A DNA stretch of 64,000 nt, taken from positions 150,904 to 214,903 of the forward strand of contig JAIBCL010000012.1 of assembly GCA_019694165.1 (NCBI GenBank), in the 5' to 3' direction. Source of the stretch: Verrucomicrobiaceae bacterium. GTDB lineage: Bacteria > Verrucomicrobiota > Verrucomicrobiia > Verrucomicrobiales > Verrucomicrobiaceae. Made by a program: the position numbers and the translations under genes. Positions within the stretch are counted from its first letter, which is position 1; the number at the start of each line of letters is the position of its first letter. Shown piece after piece: positions 42,260 through 49,653 of the stretch. Below the pieces are notes generated by a model. The model saw nothing but the letters and a program-made list of their open reading frames with translations, did not search any database and was not told the origin of the DNA.

Positions 42260-43501
42260 TCAGTTGCCGAGCTTGGATCCGGTGAGGCGCTCGATTTCGA
42301 GACGCGCCTGCAAGGCGCCGAGCTGCGCATCGAGCACCGCGTTCACGGCCTCGATGTATTGCTTCTGCAATTCGGTGTAGGTGCTCAGCGGCAGTGCGCC
42401 GAGACGATAGTGTTCATCGGCCTCAGCGGCTGCCTTGTGGAAGCTGTCGATGGTATCGGCGGGCCACTTCGACAGTTCGTTCACGAAGCTGGCATACGCA
42501 CTGGCCTGCGAGGCCACGCCGCGCTCCAGCTCGCGCATCTGCGCGGCCAGCATCACCTCGGCCTGCGTCTGTCGCGCTTTCGCAGTGTCGATGTTGCCCT
42601 TGTTCTTGTTCCAAAGCGGAAGCGGGATGGACACTCCGAGACCGAATTGCGTCTCACGCGACTCCGCCTTCTGCCGGTTGAAATAGGGAGCTACCGTGAA
42701 GGCGGGCCAGCGCTCATTCTCCGCCAGCTTCACCTCGAAGCCCTGCTGCTCCACGTCCAGCACGCGCGCACGCAGATCGAAGTTCTTTTCCCGCGCGGTT
42801 GCCAGCAGCTTCTCCAGCGATGGCGTCGCATTCAGCGCGAGCTTTTCCTGCTTCACTTCGATCTCGTGCCCTGGCTTTTCACCGAGCAATTGATTGAGCG
42901 CAAACCTCGCCTCCGCTGCTTCGCGGCGCGCGGCGGTGGTCTGCGTACCCAGCGTGAGCGCGCTCGCCTGAATGATGCGCGCTTCGAGGCGCGGAGCCGG
43001 TCCTGTCGGATCGCGTTGCAGCAGGATGCCGGCGAGATCCGTGAGGCGTTTGCTCACCTCATCAGCGGCCTTCGCTTTCTCCTGCGCGGCCATGAGCTTC
43101 CATGCCTGTTCCCGCACCTTTCCACCCAGCATCGTCTTGAACTGGTCGAGGCCCAGCTCCGCGATTTCCGTTTTCTTCAAAGCGAGCGCCTTGCGCAGTC
43201 CGATGCGCCCCGGCCATTCGATCGACTGGCTGAGCGTCACCGCCCACGCGGGGCCGTCGCTCTTGTTGCCAAAGTCGTTCACGCGCCACGTCCCGAGGCT
43301 CGTTTCGATTTCGGGATTCGCGACGGTGGCCGCCGTCTTCTGGCCGCCCTTGGTGGCGGCGATTTCCGCCTCGTAAAAGCGGACTTCGGGATTGGTGGCG
43401 GTCGCCTTGGCGACCAAGGACGAGATGCTCACCGGCTCGGCAAAGGCAGGCGTGATGAGCAGAGTGAAGAGGAAAGGAAAACGAAAGCTGGAAAGATTCA
43501 T
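42260..43501 (-). CDS. czcC: TolC/CzcC-type outer-membrane efflux protein
   Basis: About 413 residues from the Met opening MNLSSFRFPFLFTLL, a signal peptide ending near TPAFA. Two outer-membrane efflux repeats of long alpha-hairpins follow, with typical ends (ATNPEVRFYEAEIAATKG, WAVTLSQSIEWPGRIGLRKA, then LGALPLSTYTELQKQYIEA). It would form the exit duct for the CzcA pump. The longer in-frame extension to 43606 is Arg-rich and not signal-like. Confidence 0.86.
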   Translation of the reverse strand: MNLSSFRFPFLFTLLITPAFAEPVSISSLVAKATATNPEVRFYEAEIAATKGGQKTAATVANPEIETSLGTWRVNDFGNKSDGPAWAVTLSQSIEWPGRIGLRKALALKKTEIAELGLDQFKTMLGGKVREQAWKLMAAQEKAKAADEVSKRLTDLAGILLQRDPTGPAPRLEARIIQASALTLGTQTTAARREAAEARFALNQLLGEKPGHEIEVKQEKLALNATPSLEKLLATAREKNFDLRARVLDVEQQGFEVKLAENERWPAFTVAPYFNRQKAESRETQFGLGVSIPLPLWNKNKGNIDTAKARQTQAEVMLAAQMRELERGVASQASAYASFVNELSKWPADTIDSFHKAAAEADEHYRLGALPLSTYTELQKQYIEAVNAVLDAQLGALQARLEIERLTGSKLGN

Positions 43502-43637
43502 GAGGAGTAATGCAGAGGGTTGAGCGGCGAATGACGGCACGTGTCCCCGCCGCAGCGGCACACGCGTCTGATGGAGAAAAAACCCGCGCGAAACAGGCCG
43601 CGTCATGGCGGCAGCGCGCAGGCCGGAAAGGGCAGCG

Positions 43638-44108
43638 TCAAATGACGAGCACCGTCGTCCGCAGGCACTTCATCGGACCTCGCAACAAAGGCGGAGGCCG
43701 CACTCGCACCGGCCCGTTGGCCTCACAAGAGGGAACGGTCTGGTCTGAAAACCAACAGCAGCCAATGGCCGCGATCATCACCGGCAGCCGCCACTTGAAT
43801 GCATTCGCGAGCGTCGATTCCTCGCCCGACGAGAGCTTCATGACATGATCACCGTGATGATGATGCTCGAGGTGAGCGCCGTGGACGACATGGGCATCAT
43901 CATGATCATCTCTGTGCTCATGCTCATGATCGTGATCATGGCTGAAAATCACCTCGTCCTGCCCATCCACGTTCACCACGCTCATCGCATGCCGTCCGTC
44001 TTCGAGAAGCGCCTGCACGAGGAACGCCCCGTGATGCAGCATCGCAAAATACGCGATGCCACAAAGAGCAGCGATCACGGAGCGATAGCGTTGGCAGGGG
44101 CCGAACAT
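43638..44108 (-). CDS. His-rich small membrane protein heading the efflux operon
   Basis: About 156 residues from the Met of MFGPCQRYRSVIAALCG. A membrane segment or signal (SVIAALCGIAYFAMLHHGAF) is followed by a His/Asp-rich stretch (HDHDHEHEHRDDHDDAH, then HLEHHHHGDH) and a second hydrophobic patch near the end. Such short His-rich proteins precede czc-type operons and are thought to buffer periplasmic metal. It is the first gene of the czcC-czcA-rcnA-DUF3147 set. Confidence 0.6.
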   Translation of the reverse strand: MFGPCQRYRSVIAALCGIAYFAMLHHGAFLVQALLEDGRHAMSVVNVDGQDEVIFSHDHDHEHEHRDDHDDAHVVHGAHLEHHHHGDHVMKLSSGEESTLANAFKWRLPVMIAAIGCCWFSDQTVPSCEANGPVRVRPPPLLRGPMKCLRTTVLVI

Positions 44109-44400
44109 GGCTGCCAAGTCTGCATCAAGACCCAGGGACTGCAAGGGTATTGCTGCTTGCGAACATGAATTTGCGGACGCACGAAAGGCGGCAAAAAATG
44201 GCCCGCCCGCTAAGTCCGGCGGCGCGAAGGCCACGGGCCGGGAGCCTGTGGTCTATGTGACAAACCATCCGCTCAAATACTTCGCCGGGCGCATCGGCGG
44301 TGATTTGATTGACATCTGCTTTCCCACTCCGCCAATGTGGACCCCGCTTTCTGGCAGCCGGCAGACGACATCATCGGCGCGCATCAAAGCGCCGACGATG
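44107..44400 (+). pseudogene. Truncated ZnuA-type metal-binding protein gene
   Basis: The plus frame reads GREPVVYVTNHPLKYFAGRI, then GGDLIDICFPTPP, the N-terminal signature of periplasmic metal-binding (ZnuA-type, cluster A-I) proteins. One base later the neighbouring frame continues VDPAFWQPADDIIGAHQSAD, the next conserved segment, so there is a frameshift near 44330. Homology then ends abruptly at about 44400: the expected metal-site segment and about 200 residues are missing. The break lies about 50 bp from the first phage gene, marking a junction. Confidence 0.65.
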
Positions 44401-44452
44401 TAGCTGGGAGGGCTCGCGGAATTGTTCATTTTTGGGGTGCCGCAATTCGAGT

Positions 44453-45397
44453 CTATTGGAACCCAATCACGCGCTTCGCTTTCCCCTCGTGCTCCCTCTT
44501 CGCCCTTTTCACCTTCCTGATCTCCCGCTCCATCATCTCCTGCGTCACCTTCCACTTCATCGGATCATCATCCGTGCTCCCCGCATGAATCGCGTTCACG
44601 CAGATATTGAGAATGTCCCCGCCGCTCAAACCGCGTGAAAGACCCGCGAGAACCGTGAAATCCGCCTCGATCCGCGAGTGATTGGGAAGATGAAGTGCGA
44701 ACAACTCCCGCCGCATGGCCTCGTCGGGGAGGCGAAATTTGATGTGGCGCTGAATGCGTCGCAGCAGCGCGGGATCGTAGTTCTCAAACAGGTTCGTGGT
44801 CACGATCACCACGCCATCAAAGCGATCAAGCTCCTGCATGAGAGTGTTGCGGTTCTGATTGATCGAGGTTGAACATGATTCGCCCGTGGCTACGCGCTTC
44901 GACAACAAGCTGTCCGCTTCATCAAAGAACAGCACCGCGTCGTTCTCGCGAGCCTGGGCGAATGCGAGGCGAATATGCTTGGCGGTGTCACCAAGGTACT
45001 TCGAGATGACCGCGCTGTAGTCCACCTGATACAGCGGCTTGCCCAAGCGCAGCGCTACTCCGAGCGCAGCCCGCGTCTTGCCCGTGCCCGCTGGACCGTA
45101 GAAATTCAGAATGCAGCGTCCCTCTTGCGGCTGGATGCTGCTGATGTGCCAGACGCGCTCAAGCTCGGCGCGAATCTCCATCGCGCGCAGACCGGCGTGG
45201 ATGTCCTGCTTCACTCCGGGATGCAGAATCAAGGAATCGAGATCGTGCCTCGGTTCCGGCTGCACGAGGTGGCCGACTTCGGGCGGTTGTTCCTCGGCAT
45301 CGCGCCTTCGTCGGCGTGGGTTGCGGTGATCATCGGCGGTGGCTGCATCGGGCGGCAGTTGGATTTCAGGGGCGTGGGTGGTGGTGCGCGTGGGCAT
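44453..45397 (-). CDS. AAA+ ATPase (spastin/Vps4/FtsH-like domain)
   Basis: A 314-residue protein. A disordered N-terminus (about 55 residues) precedes a single AAA domain: Walker A YGPAGTGKT, Walker B AVLFFDEADSLLSKR, sensor-1 IVTTNLFENYDPALLRRI with arginine-finger-type residues, and a C-terminal lid. This is the classic AAA clade that unfolds or disassembles proteins. It is the leftmost early phage gene and is preceded by the operator and leader elements at 45429-45505. It may remodel a replication or host protein. Confidence 0.82.
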   Translation of the reverse strand: MPTRTTTHAPEIQLPPDAATADDHRNPRRRRRDAEEQPPEVGHLVQPEPRHDLDSLILHPGVKQDIHAGLRAMEIRAELERVWHISSIQPQEGRCILNFYGPAGTGKTRAALGVALRLGKPLYQVDYSAVISKYLGDTAKHIRLAFAQARENDAVLFFDEADSLLSKRVATGESCSTSINQNRNTLMQELDRFDGVVIVTTNLFENYDPALLRRIQRHIKFRLPDEAMRRELFALHLPNHSRIEADFTVLAGLSRGLSGGDILNICVNAIHAGSTDDDPMKWKVTQEMMEREIRKVKRAKREHEGKAKRVIGFQ

Positions 45398-45428
45398 GGT
45401 GGTTCAGGGTGTTTGGGTTGACTTAGTC

Positions 45429-45446
45429 GTCCGCAGACTGCGGATA
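45429..45446. promoter_or_regulatory. Palindromic operator upstream of the AAA+ gene
   Basis: CCGCAGACTGCGG (45431-45443) is a perfect dyad and belongs to the ATMCGCAGNCTGCGKAT family found before five early gene starts. It lies about 32 bp before the ATG at 45397, with the AACCCAAACACC leader between. Confidence 0.6.
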
Positions 45447-45476
45447 GCTTAGGAAAGCCTCTTCGCGGGACTTCTT

Positions 45477-45505
45477 GTGTCGCGCCGAATTGATCGCCAT
45501 TTGAG
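45477..45505. promoter_or_regulatory. Upstream box, copy 1 (GTGTCGCGCCGA ... TGATCGCCATTT)
   Basis: First of three copies of a box of about 27 bp with the constant parts GTGTCGCGCCGA and TGATCGCCATTT. It lies about 80 bp before the AAA+ gene start and upstream of the palindromic operator, in the gap of 116 bp between two minus-strand genes. Confidence 0.55.
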
Positions 45506-45513
45506 CGGGCATT

Positions 45514-46260
45514 TCAGGCGATGAAACGGTGTTTCACGAGCGCCCGGCATTCCTCAGTCGGGCTCATCAGCTGCACAGGATATGCCGCATCCGCTCTCTT
45601 CATGACCACGCCCTCGAAGAACTCGGCTTTGAGGCAGTGATTGGCCTGCCGGAGGCTGTGGTAGAACGCGAGAGATTCGTTTGGAGTGGTCACCATCCGG
45701 CTGGTGGTGAGCAGGAGAGGCGCTGCATCGCCCTCGTGGAGGCCGCTCGAGAAAGGCTCTTGCGGAATGCGCAGCGATTCAAGGAACTCTCGTCGTTCGG
45801 CGTAGCTTGGAGTGAACGAAGGATCGTGAGGAATCGCATCTAGCACGATCAAGGTGCCTCGCGCGATTTGGTGTCGCCGCTCCAGCGCCTCGCAGTCCGC
45901 CCAGATCAGCCCTTCATCGGCCAGGTCGCGTAGTACATCGAGCGCGTCCTTGAAGCAGTGCGCGATGGTCAACTTGCTGCCGTGCCGGTTCCACATGGTA
46001 CCACTCGGAGTGTGAACGAGCGCCCGCCAGCCATTGAACTTCGGTTCCGCAAACCACACGCCGCGCTTCGGCGGAGCGAGTTCGAGCCGACCGCCCTGGA
46101 TCGGGCGTGCGGGATAGGTGATCGGCAGCGAGGGCGGCTTCGCAGCCTCGATCTGCCGCTGCCGCTTCTCCGCCAGCCTGCGGGCGGCCCCTTCCAGAGC
46201 CGCCCGCGTCGCGATGCATCGCTCGCCGTCGAAGATGGACAGCACGATGGAATCACTCAT
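45514..46260 (-). CDS. ATP-dependent ligase-like adenylation-domain protein
   Basis: A 248-residue protein starting at the ATGA overlap with the upstream gene (the frame extends further but is Arg/Ser-rich there). Nucleotidyltransferase motifs are visible: motif I EPKFNGWRALVH (the Lys is the adenylated residue), motif III-like WADCEAL, motif IV FEGVVMKR and motif V ECRALVKHRF. No OB domain follows, so it is a minimal ligase core. The window also encodes a complete ligase at 50756, so this one may have a different substrate such as RNA or a nicked intermediate. Confidence 0.7.
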   Translation of the reverse strand: MSDSIVLSIFDGERCIATRAALEGAARRLAEKRQRQIEAAKPPSLPITYPARPIQGGRLELAPPKRGVWFAEPKFNGWRALVHTPSGTMWNRHGSKLTIAHCFKDALDVLRDLADEGLIWADCEALERRHQIARGTLIVLDAIPHDPSFTPSYAERREFLESLRIPQEPFSSGLHEGDAAPLLLTTSRMVTTPNESLAFYHSLRQANHCLKAEFFEGVVMKRADAAYPVQLMSPTEECRALVKHRFIA

Positions 46261-46957
46261 CGTCGCTGCCTCCCCGTCCGAGCTTGGTCTTAACGCTCGC
46301 GCTGATGGGCACAATCTTGTCCAGCGCAGCGTTCTGCTGCGGCGTGAACAGCGTGTGCCTTGCCGTGTGGAACTCCTTGGTCGGCTTGATCGTGGCTTTC
46401 GCCGTGAGCGCGCTGCTCGCGCCATGACGGGCGAACAACTCCTGCAACTCCGCAAGCAGCGGCTCCACCGCCGCCTCCGGGATCGCCTCGCCCTTGATCT
46501 TGATCTCGAAGTTCTGTTTGAAGAACCTCGCAGCATGATCTCCGGCAACGCTCACGAGCGCCGCCTCGTCTGCGGTGCCTCGATAGGAGTTTGAGAACCC
46601 CACCCGCACCGCCTTGCCGTCCGCCGTGCGCGCCTCAATGGACGAGGCAACGGCGTGCTGGCCGGCGTGATGCTGGAAGTAGAACGGCTTGGCGATGGCG
46701 ATCAGCTCGCTCTTGAGAAGTTCGACGGAACCGTCGAGCGCTTCGAGTTGCGCGGTTTGATCGAGGATCATGGCGACCATCTCCGCCACCTGCCCGTCGG
46801 GATCGGGCAGGAGCGGATACGATTTGGCGGTCTTGCCGGCAGGAGACTGCACGGCAAATCCCGCGAGGCTGACTTTGCGCAGGCCAGTGGCGGGAGCGGG
46901 TGGGGCGGCAGCAACAACGGGCACTGCCGCAACGGAGGGTGTCTTTGCTTTGGGCAT
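46253..46957 (-). CDS. Unknown early phage protein
   Basis: A 234-residue protein from the Met of MPKAKTPSVAAVPVV. An Ala/Pro-rich N-terminus is followed by a mixed domain (VAEMVAMILDQTAQLEALDG, FYFQHHAGQHAVASS, VRVGFSNSYRG, FFKQNFEIKIKGEAIPE). The spacing from strand to FSNSYRG is compact, but I do not recognise the family. The operator at 46998 and the AACCGAAACCCAAACC leader precede it, and it overlaps the ligase-like gene downstream by 8 bp. Confidence 0.65.
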   Translation of the reverse strand: MPKAKTPSVAAVPVVAAAPPAPATGLRKVSLAGFAVQSPAGKTAKSYPLLPDPDGQVAEMVAMILDQTAQLEALDGSVELLKSELIAIAKPFYFQHHAGQHAVASSIEARTADGKAVRVGFSNSYRGTADEAALVSVAGDHAARFFKQNFEIKIKGEAIPEAAVEPLLAELQELFARHGASSALTAKATIKPTKEFHTARHTLFTPQQNAALDKIVPISASVKTKLGRGGSDDE

Positions 46958-46997
46958 GGTAGTATCAGGTTTGGGTTTCGGTTGGGCGCGGCATGGC

Positions 46998-47014
46998 ATA
47001 CGCAGATTGCGGAT
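46998..47014. promoter_or_regulatory. Palindromic operator, copy 2
   Basis: ATACGCAGATTGCGGAT matches the consensus dyad with one arm change. It lies about 40 bp before the start at 46957, upstream of the AAACCCAAACC leader, in the 80-bp gap between two early genes. Confidence 0.6.
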
Positions 47015-47038
47015 GCAATGGCCGCAAAGGAAAACTCT

Positions 47039-47506
47039 TCACGGAAGGGCTTGAGTCGCGCCGTTTGCAGCGCCTTGGGAGGTGCGGCCGCATTTGCGTC
47101 GGAACGCATCCATGAACCCCTGATGCATGAGGTTCATATCCCACTGCGTGGCAAAGTCCTTCAATTCACGCATGAGCCGCGCGTCCTTCACTCTCTGGAG
47201 GCCGTTGGCGTCCGCTTCGCAGGCCACTTGGTAGCATCCGAGGTAGTCGTTCAGAAAGGAGAGCGGACTCCATGCCCATCCAGTCGCGGACTGGCCGACC
47301 AGGAAAGTCAGCTCCGGGTCCCGCATCGCATCTCCGTTCTGCATCCCATAATGAGCCACGCTCACTTCGTAAGCGCCGTTCGGATAAGGCCCTTGGAGGA
47401 CTTCAATGACAAGCCGCATGAACGGCTCGTTCTCGATTCGCAGGTATTGGTTTCGGACGGCCTCAAAGCCGCCGTGTTCTTCGATCATTTGCTGCACGTG
47501 TTGCAT
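47039..47506 (-). CDS. Unknown early phage protein (possibly DUF6908-like)
   Basis: A 155-residue protein (MQHVQQMIEEHGGFEAVRNQ). Its mid-region (FMRLVIEVLQGPYPNGAYEV, then SVAHYGMQNGDAMRDPELTF) has the VAHY, QNGD and DPE pattern I associate with DUF6908-type proteins of mobile elements; the match is from memory and tentative. The rest is helical. The start follows a CTGAACCCAAACCAC leader; an in-frame extension to 47647 is Arg-rich and unlikely. Confidence 0.62.
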   Translation of the reverse strand: MQHVQQMIEEHGGFEAVRNQYLRIENEPFMRLVIEVLQGPYPNGAYEVSVAHYGMQNGDAMRDPELTFLVGQSATGWAWSPLSFLNDYLGCYQVACEADANGLQRVKDARLMRELKDFATQWDMNLMHQGFMDAFRRKCGRTSQGAANGATQALP

Positions 47507-47526
47507 GTTCGTTCTGTGGTTTGGGT

Positions 47527-48189
47527 TCAGGATTGAGAGTGCTGGTCGAGCCAGCTTTCGAGGTCGGCGAGCGCGGCTCTCACGCACCCGCCGCTGCCCA
47601 CCGCGATCTGCACGGCGGTCTGACCGGGAACAGGCCAGTTCCGACACAGCAGCTCCGCAAGCTCACCCGTGGTGGGCGGCATCAGCTTGATGGCTTGGAA
47701 CCGCGTCTGGAACCGCTCGGTGAGCAGATCGAGCTGAAGGTTGCTCGTGCCGAGGAACGCCCGGCCCGGTGGCAGACGATCCAGATAGGTGAGCAGCAAG
47801 TCCTGCGCTTCCCGCGAGCAGCGATCCATCTCATTGACGATCTTCACCGACCATGAGCTGAACAGGCTGCCGTAGGGCAGGGCACGCATCCACTCGCGCA
47901 CCAGATCCACGGTCACCTCACGGCCGTTGTAATCCTCGATGGCGAGCGAGGAGCCGCTCAGTTCATGGGCAATCAACTCCACCACGCTGGTCTTGCCGAC
48001 GCCCGGCGGACCATAGAGCAGGAGCTTCACGGTGGCCGACGCGTCACCTGCCATTCGCTTGGCCTTGCCGATCTGCGAGGCAGCGACACGCCGGGCCTGG
48101 CCGATCAAATCATCCGCCGAACGCGGCTTCCAGTTCATCGGCGAGGCCGGAGCTTGCTTGGGAGCGCGATCAAGCAGCTTGGAGGGCAT
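47527..48189 (-). CDS. Clamp-loader-like AAA+ ATPase
   Basis: A 220-residue protein from the Met of MPSKLLDRAPKQAP. WKPRSADDLIGQAR, Walker A LLYGPPGVGKTSV, a Walker B region with VKIVNEMDR (an Asn replaces the usual Asp-Glu pattern) and LGTSNLQLDLLTERFQTRF (sensor 1 and Arg finger) follow RFC/RarA-type order. It ends after the lid without a collar domain. A RarA C-terminal-like domain is encoded separately at 52423-53040. It likely acts in phage replication, loading or remodelling a clamp or repair factor. Confidence 0.75.
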   Translation of the reverse strand: MPSKLLDRAPKQAPASPMNWKPRSADDLIGQARRVAASQIGKAKRMAGDASATVKLLLYGPPGVGKTSVVELIAHELSGSSLAIEDYNGREVTVDLVREWMRALPYGSLFSSWSVKIVNEMDRCSREAQDLLLTYLDRLPPGRAFLGTSNLQLDLLTERFQTRFQAIKLMPPTTGELAELLCRNWPVPGQTAVQIAVGSGGCVRAALADLESWLDQHSQS

Positions 48190-48346
48190 GATGAACCTCC
48201 TTTCCATGATGCGCGGAGAACTGCGTAATCGCGGAGGCCACGGATTGAGCGCCCTTCTTGTAGAGCGTGACGGCGAGCAACTGCCCGTCGAGCCACACAG
48301 CCCAATACCGGCTGCCGTAGCGGGTGATGGTGAGACGTGCGCTCAT
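48170..48346 (-). CDS. Small phage protein
   Basis: A 58-residue protein (MSARLTITRYGSRYWAVWLD) with a compact strand-rich core (LLAVTLYKKGAQSVASAITQ). It starts in an ATGA overlap with the HTH gene upstream and overlaps the AAA+ gene downstream by 20 bp, so it is tightly packed within the early operon. It is too short for confident family assignment. Confidence 0.55.
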   Translation of the reverse strand: MSARLTITRYGSRYWAVWLDGQLLAVTLYKKGAQSVASAITQFSAHHGKEVHHALQAA

Positions 48347-48927
48347 TGGCTCCAGCCCTCCCGGCGAATGCGCGCCTTCACGGTGTTGGGTGACAGCTCG
48401 AAGTGAGCGGCGGTCTGCTTGATGCTGCGCGTCCGCATGTAAAGACGCTTCACCGCCTTCCAATCCACGCTCTCGCCGTTCACGACCACGGTGGGACGAG
48501 TGCGGCGGGATCGACGTGCGGCAGGTTCCGCAGCAGCCATGGGAGCCGCCGCAAATGCATCGAAGCGCTGCGGACCTTCCGGCACAGCAGTCGCAGGAGC
48601 AGCCCGGCTCGCCGTGGCGATCTGCTCGCGCATGTTCGCCAGTTGCGAGCGCACTTCCTCACCCACCGTGGGGCGGATCAGGTTGTCGATGCTCTCCGGC
48701 GGCTGGCCGCTGTGGAGCCGCTGCATCGCATGGGTGATGCGCGCATCGACGATGCTCTCAATGAGTTCGACGGGGATTTCCGTCACGGCATACACAACGC
48801 CCGTCAGGCTTTGCAGTCCGAGGAGCGTTCGCATCTGCTCGCGCGCTTCGCGCGGAGACGCGGCTTCAATGCGGTCATCAAAGACCACGCAGCCAGCCTT
48901 GCTGGCGATCAACTTGAACAGTTTCAT
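48343..48927 (-). CDS. Unknown N-domain plus polymerase-type HTH
   Basis: A 194-residue protein. Residues 1-80 are a mixed domain (MKLFKLIASKAGCVVFDDRI, then PVELIESIVDARITHAMQ). An Ala-rich linker leads to a C-terminal HTH (DWKAVKRLYMRTRSIKQTAA, then HFELSPNTVKARIRREGWSQ). That HTH is clearly homologous to residues 1-45 of the polymerase fusion (DWDAIKQHYLDCRSLKATAE, then NTVKTRARREGW). A shared HTH in separate arms of the element suggests both proteins bind the same sites, perhaps the iterons. An AACCCAGAAACCAAACC leader precedes it. Confidence 0.72.
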   Translation of the reverse strand: MKLFKLIASKAGCVVFDDRIEAASPREAREQMRTLLGLQSLTGVVYAVTEIPVELIESIVDARITHAMQRLHSGQPPESIDNLIRPTVGEEVRSQLANMREQIATASRAAPATAVPEGPQRFDAFAAAPMAAAEPAARRSRRTRPTVVVNGESVDWKAVKRLYMRTRSIKQTAAHFELSPNTVKARIRREGWSQ

Positions 48928-48968
48928 ATCATTTGTTTTTTTGGTTTGGTTTCTGGGTTCGGTTTGGC

Positions 48969-49613
48969 TCACGCCTCGTCGGGCATGAGAAAGAGGTCGG
49001 CTTGATGGCGGGAGCGCTTATCCGCAGTCTGCGTATGCCGTGGGCGCAAAGAAGGGCGCTTGATGTGATGGGTGAAGTAGCTGTTGCTCACCAGCATCCC
49101 GCCCCACTGCTCCCATTGGCCGTAAAGCTGCGTGCGCTCCGCATTCATCCACACCCACCGCCCTGGCAGCTTGTGCAGCGAGTCGGGTCCGGTAGTGTGG
49201 ACGATGAGCGCGGCGGCGCGGGTGTCGCTCATCGGACGTGTGGGCAGTGGTTCACCCCGCACCTGCTCAAGCCGCACGAGCGCGTCGGTGTAGCCGCCCC
49301 ACGTGCCGTTGTGGAAGAGCACGCTTTCGGCGTTTCCGCTGAGGGATACGTTCGCCTTCGGGGTGATGGGGAACGGATGGCACAACCGTCCATCCACGCC
49401 GCCCACGCTCGCCCAGCGGAAGTGGATCACGACTTCGCCCTCCAGCTTGGGCAGCAGCACACTCAGCTTGCCGGGGCCGAGGTTCTTCTCCCAGCGCACA
49501 CGGCCACCTTCCCGCCATGCCGCGCCCGCTCCATGCGGGTTGGCGGCATGACAGGCATACAACACGTCCCGGCTGGGACGCACGTTCTTGGGACAGACAA
49601 GGATCACACACAT
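48969..49613 (-). CDS. Class II glutamine-amidotransferase-like Ntn hydrolase
   Basis: A 214-residue protein starting MCVILVCPKNVRPSRDVL. Cys2 would be the N-terminal nucleophile after Met removal, as in class II amidotransferases. Family-like segments follow: VVIHFRWASVGGVDGRLCHP (H-x-R and a His-Pro) and ESVLFHNGTWGGYTDAL (HNG). The enzyme would hydrolyse glutamine or a gamma-glutamyl-type bond to deliver ammonia. It is followed upstream (40 bp) by an amidoligase gene, a pairing expected for making or editing amide-linked tags. Its 3' end contains a palindromic operator serving the next gene. Confidence 0.72.
   Translation of the reverse strand: MCVILVCPKNVRPSRDVLYACHAANPHGAGAAWREGGRVRWEKNLGPGKLSVLLPKLEGEVVIHFRWASVGGVDGRLCHPFPITPKANVSLSGNAESVLFHNGTWGGYTDALVRLEQVRGEPLPTRPMSDTRAAALIVHTTGPDSLHKLPGRWVWMNAERTQLYGQWEQWGGMLVSNSYFTHHIKRPSLRPRHTQTADKRSRHQADLFLMPDEA
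49020..49036. promoter_or_regulatory. Palindromic operator, copy 3 (inside the GATase gene)
   Basis: ATCCGCAGTCTGCGTAT is a near-perfect dyad lying in the last codons of the amidotransferase gene, about 93 bp before the ATG at 48927. It indicates that the HTH gene has its own internal promoter. Confidence 0.55.
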
Positions 49614-49653
49614 ATCGGGTTCTGGTTCTTGGGTTTGGGTTCAGGGTTGAGGA

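Noticed and set aside
45514..46548. N-terminal extension of the ligase-like protein to 46548
   Set aside because: The first 96 residues are Arg/Ser-rich shadow of the upstream gene; the ATGA overlap gives the start at 46260.
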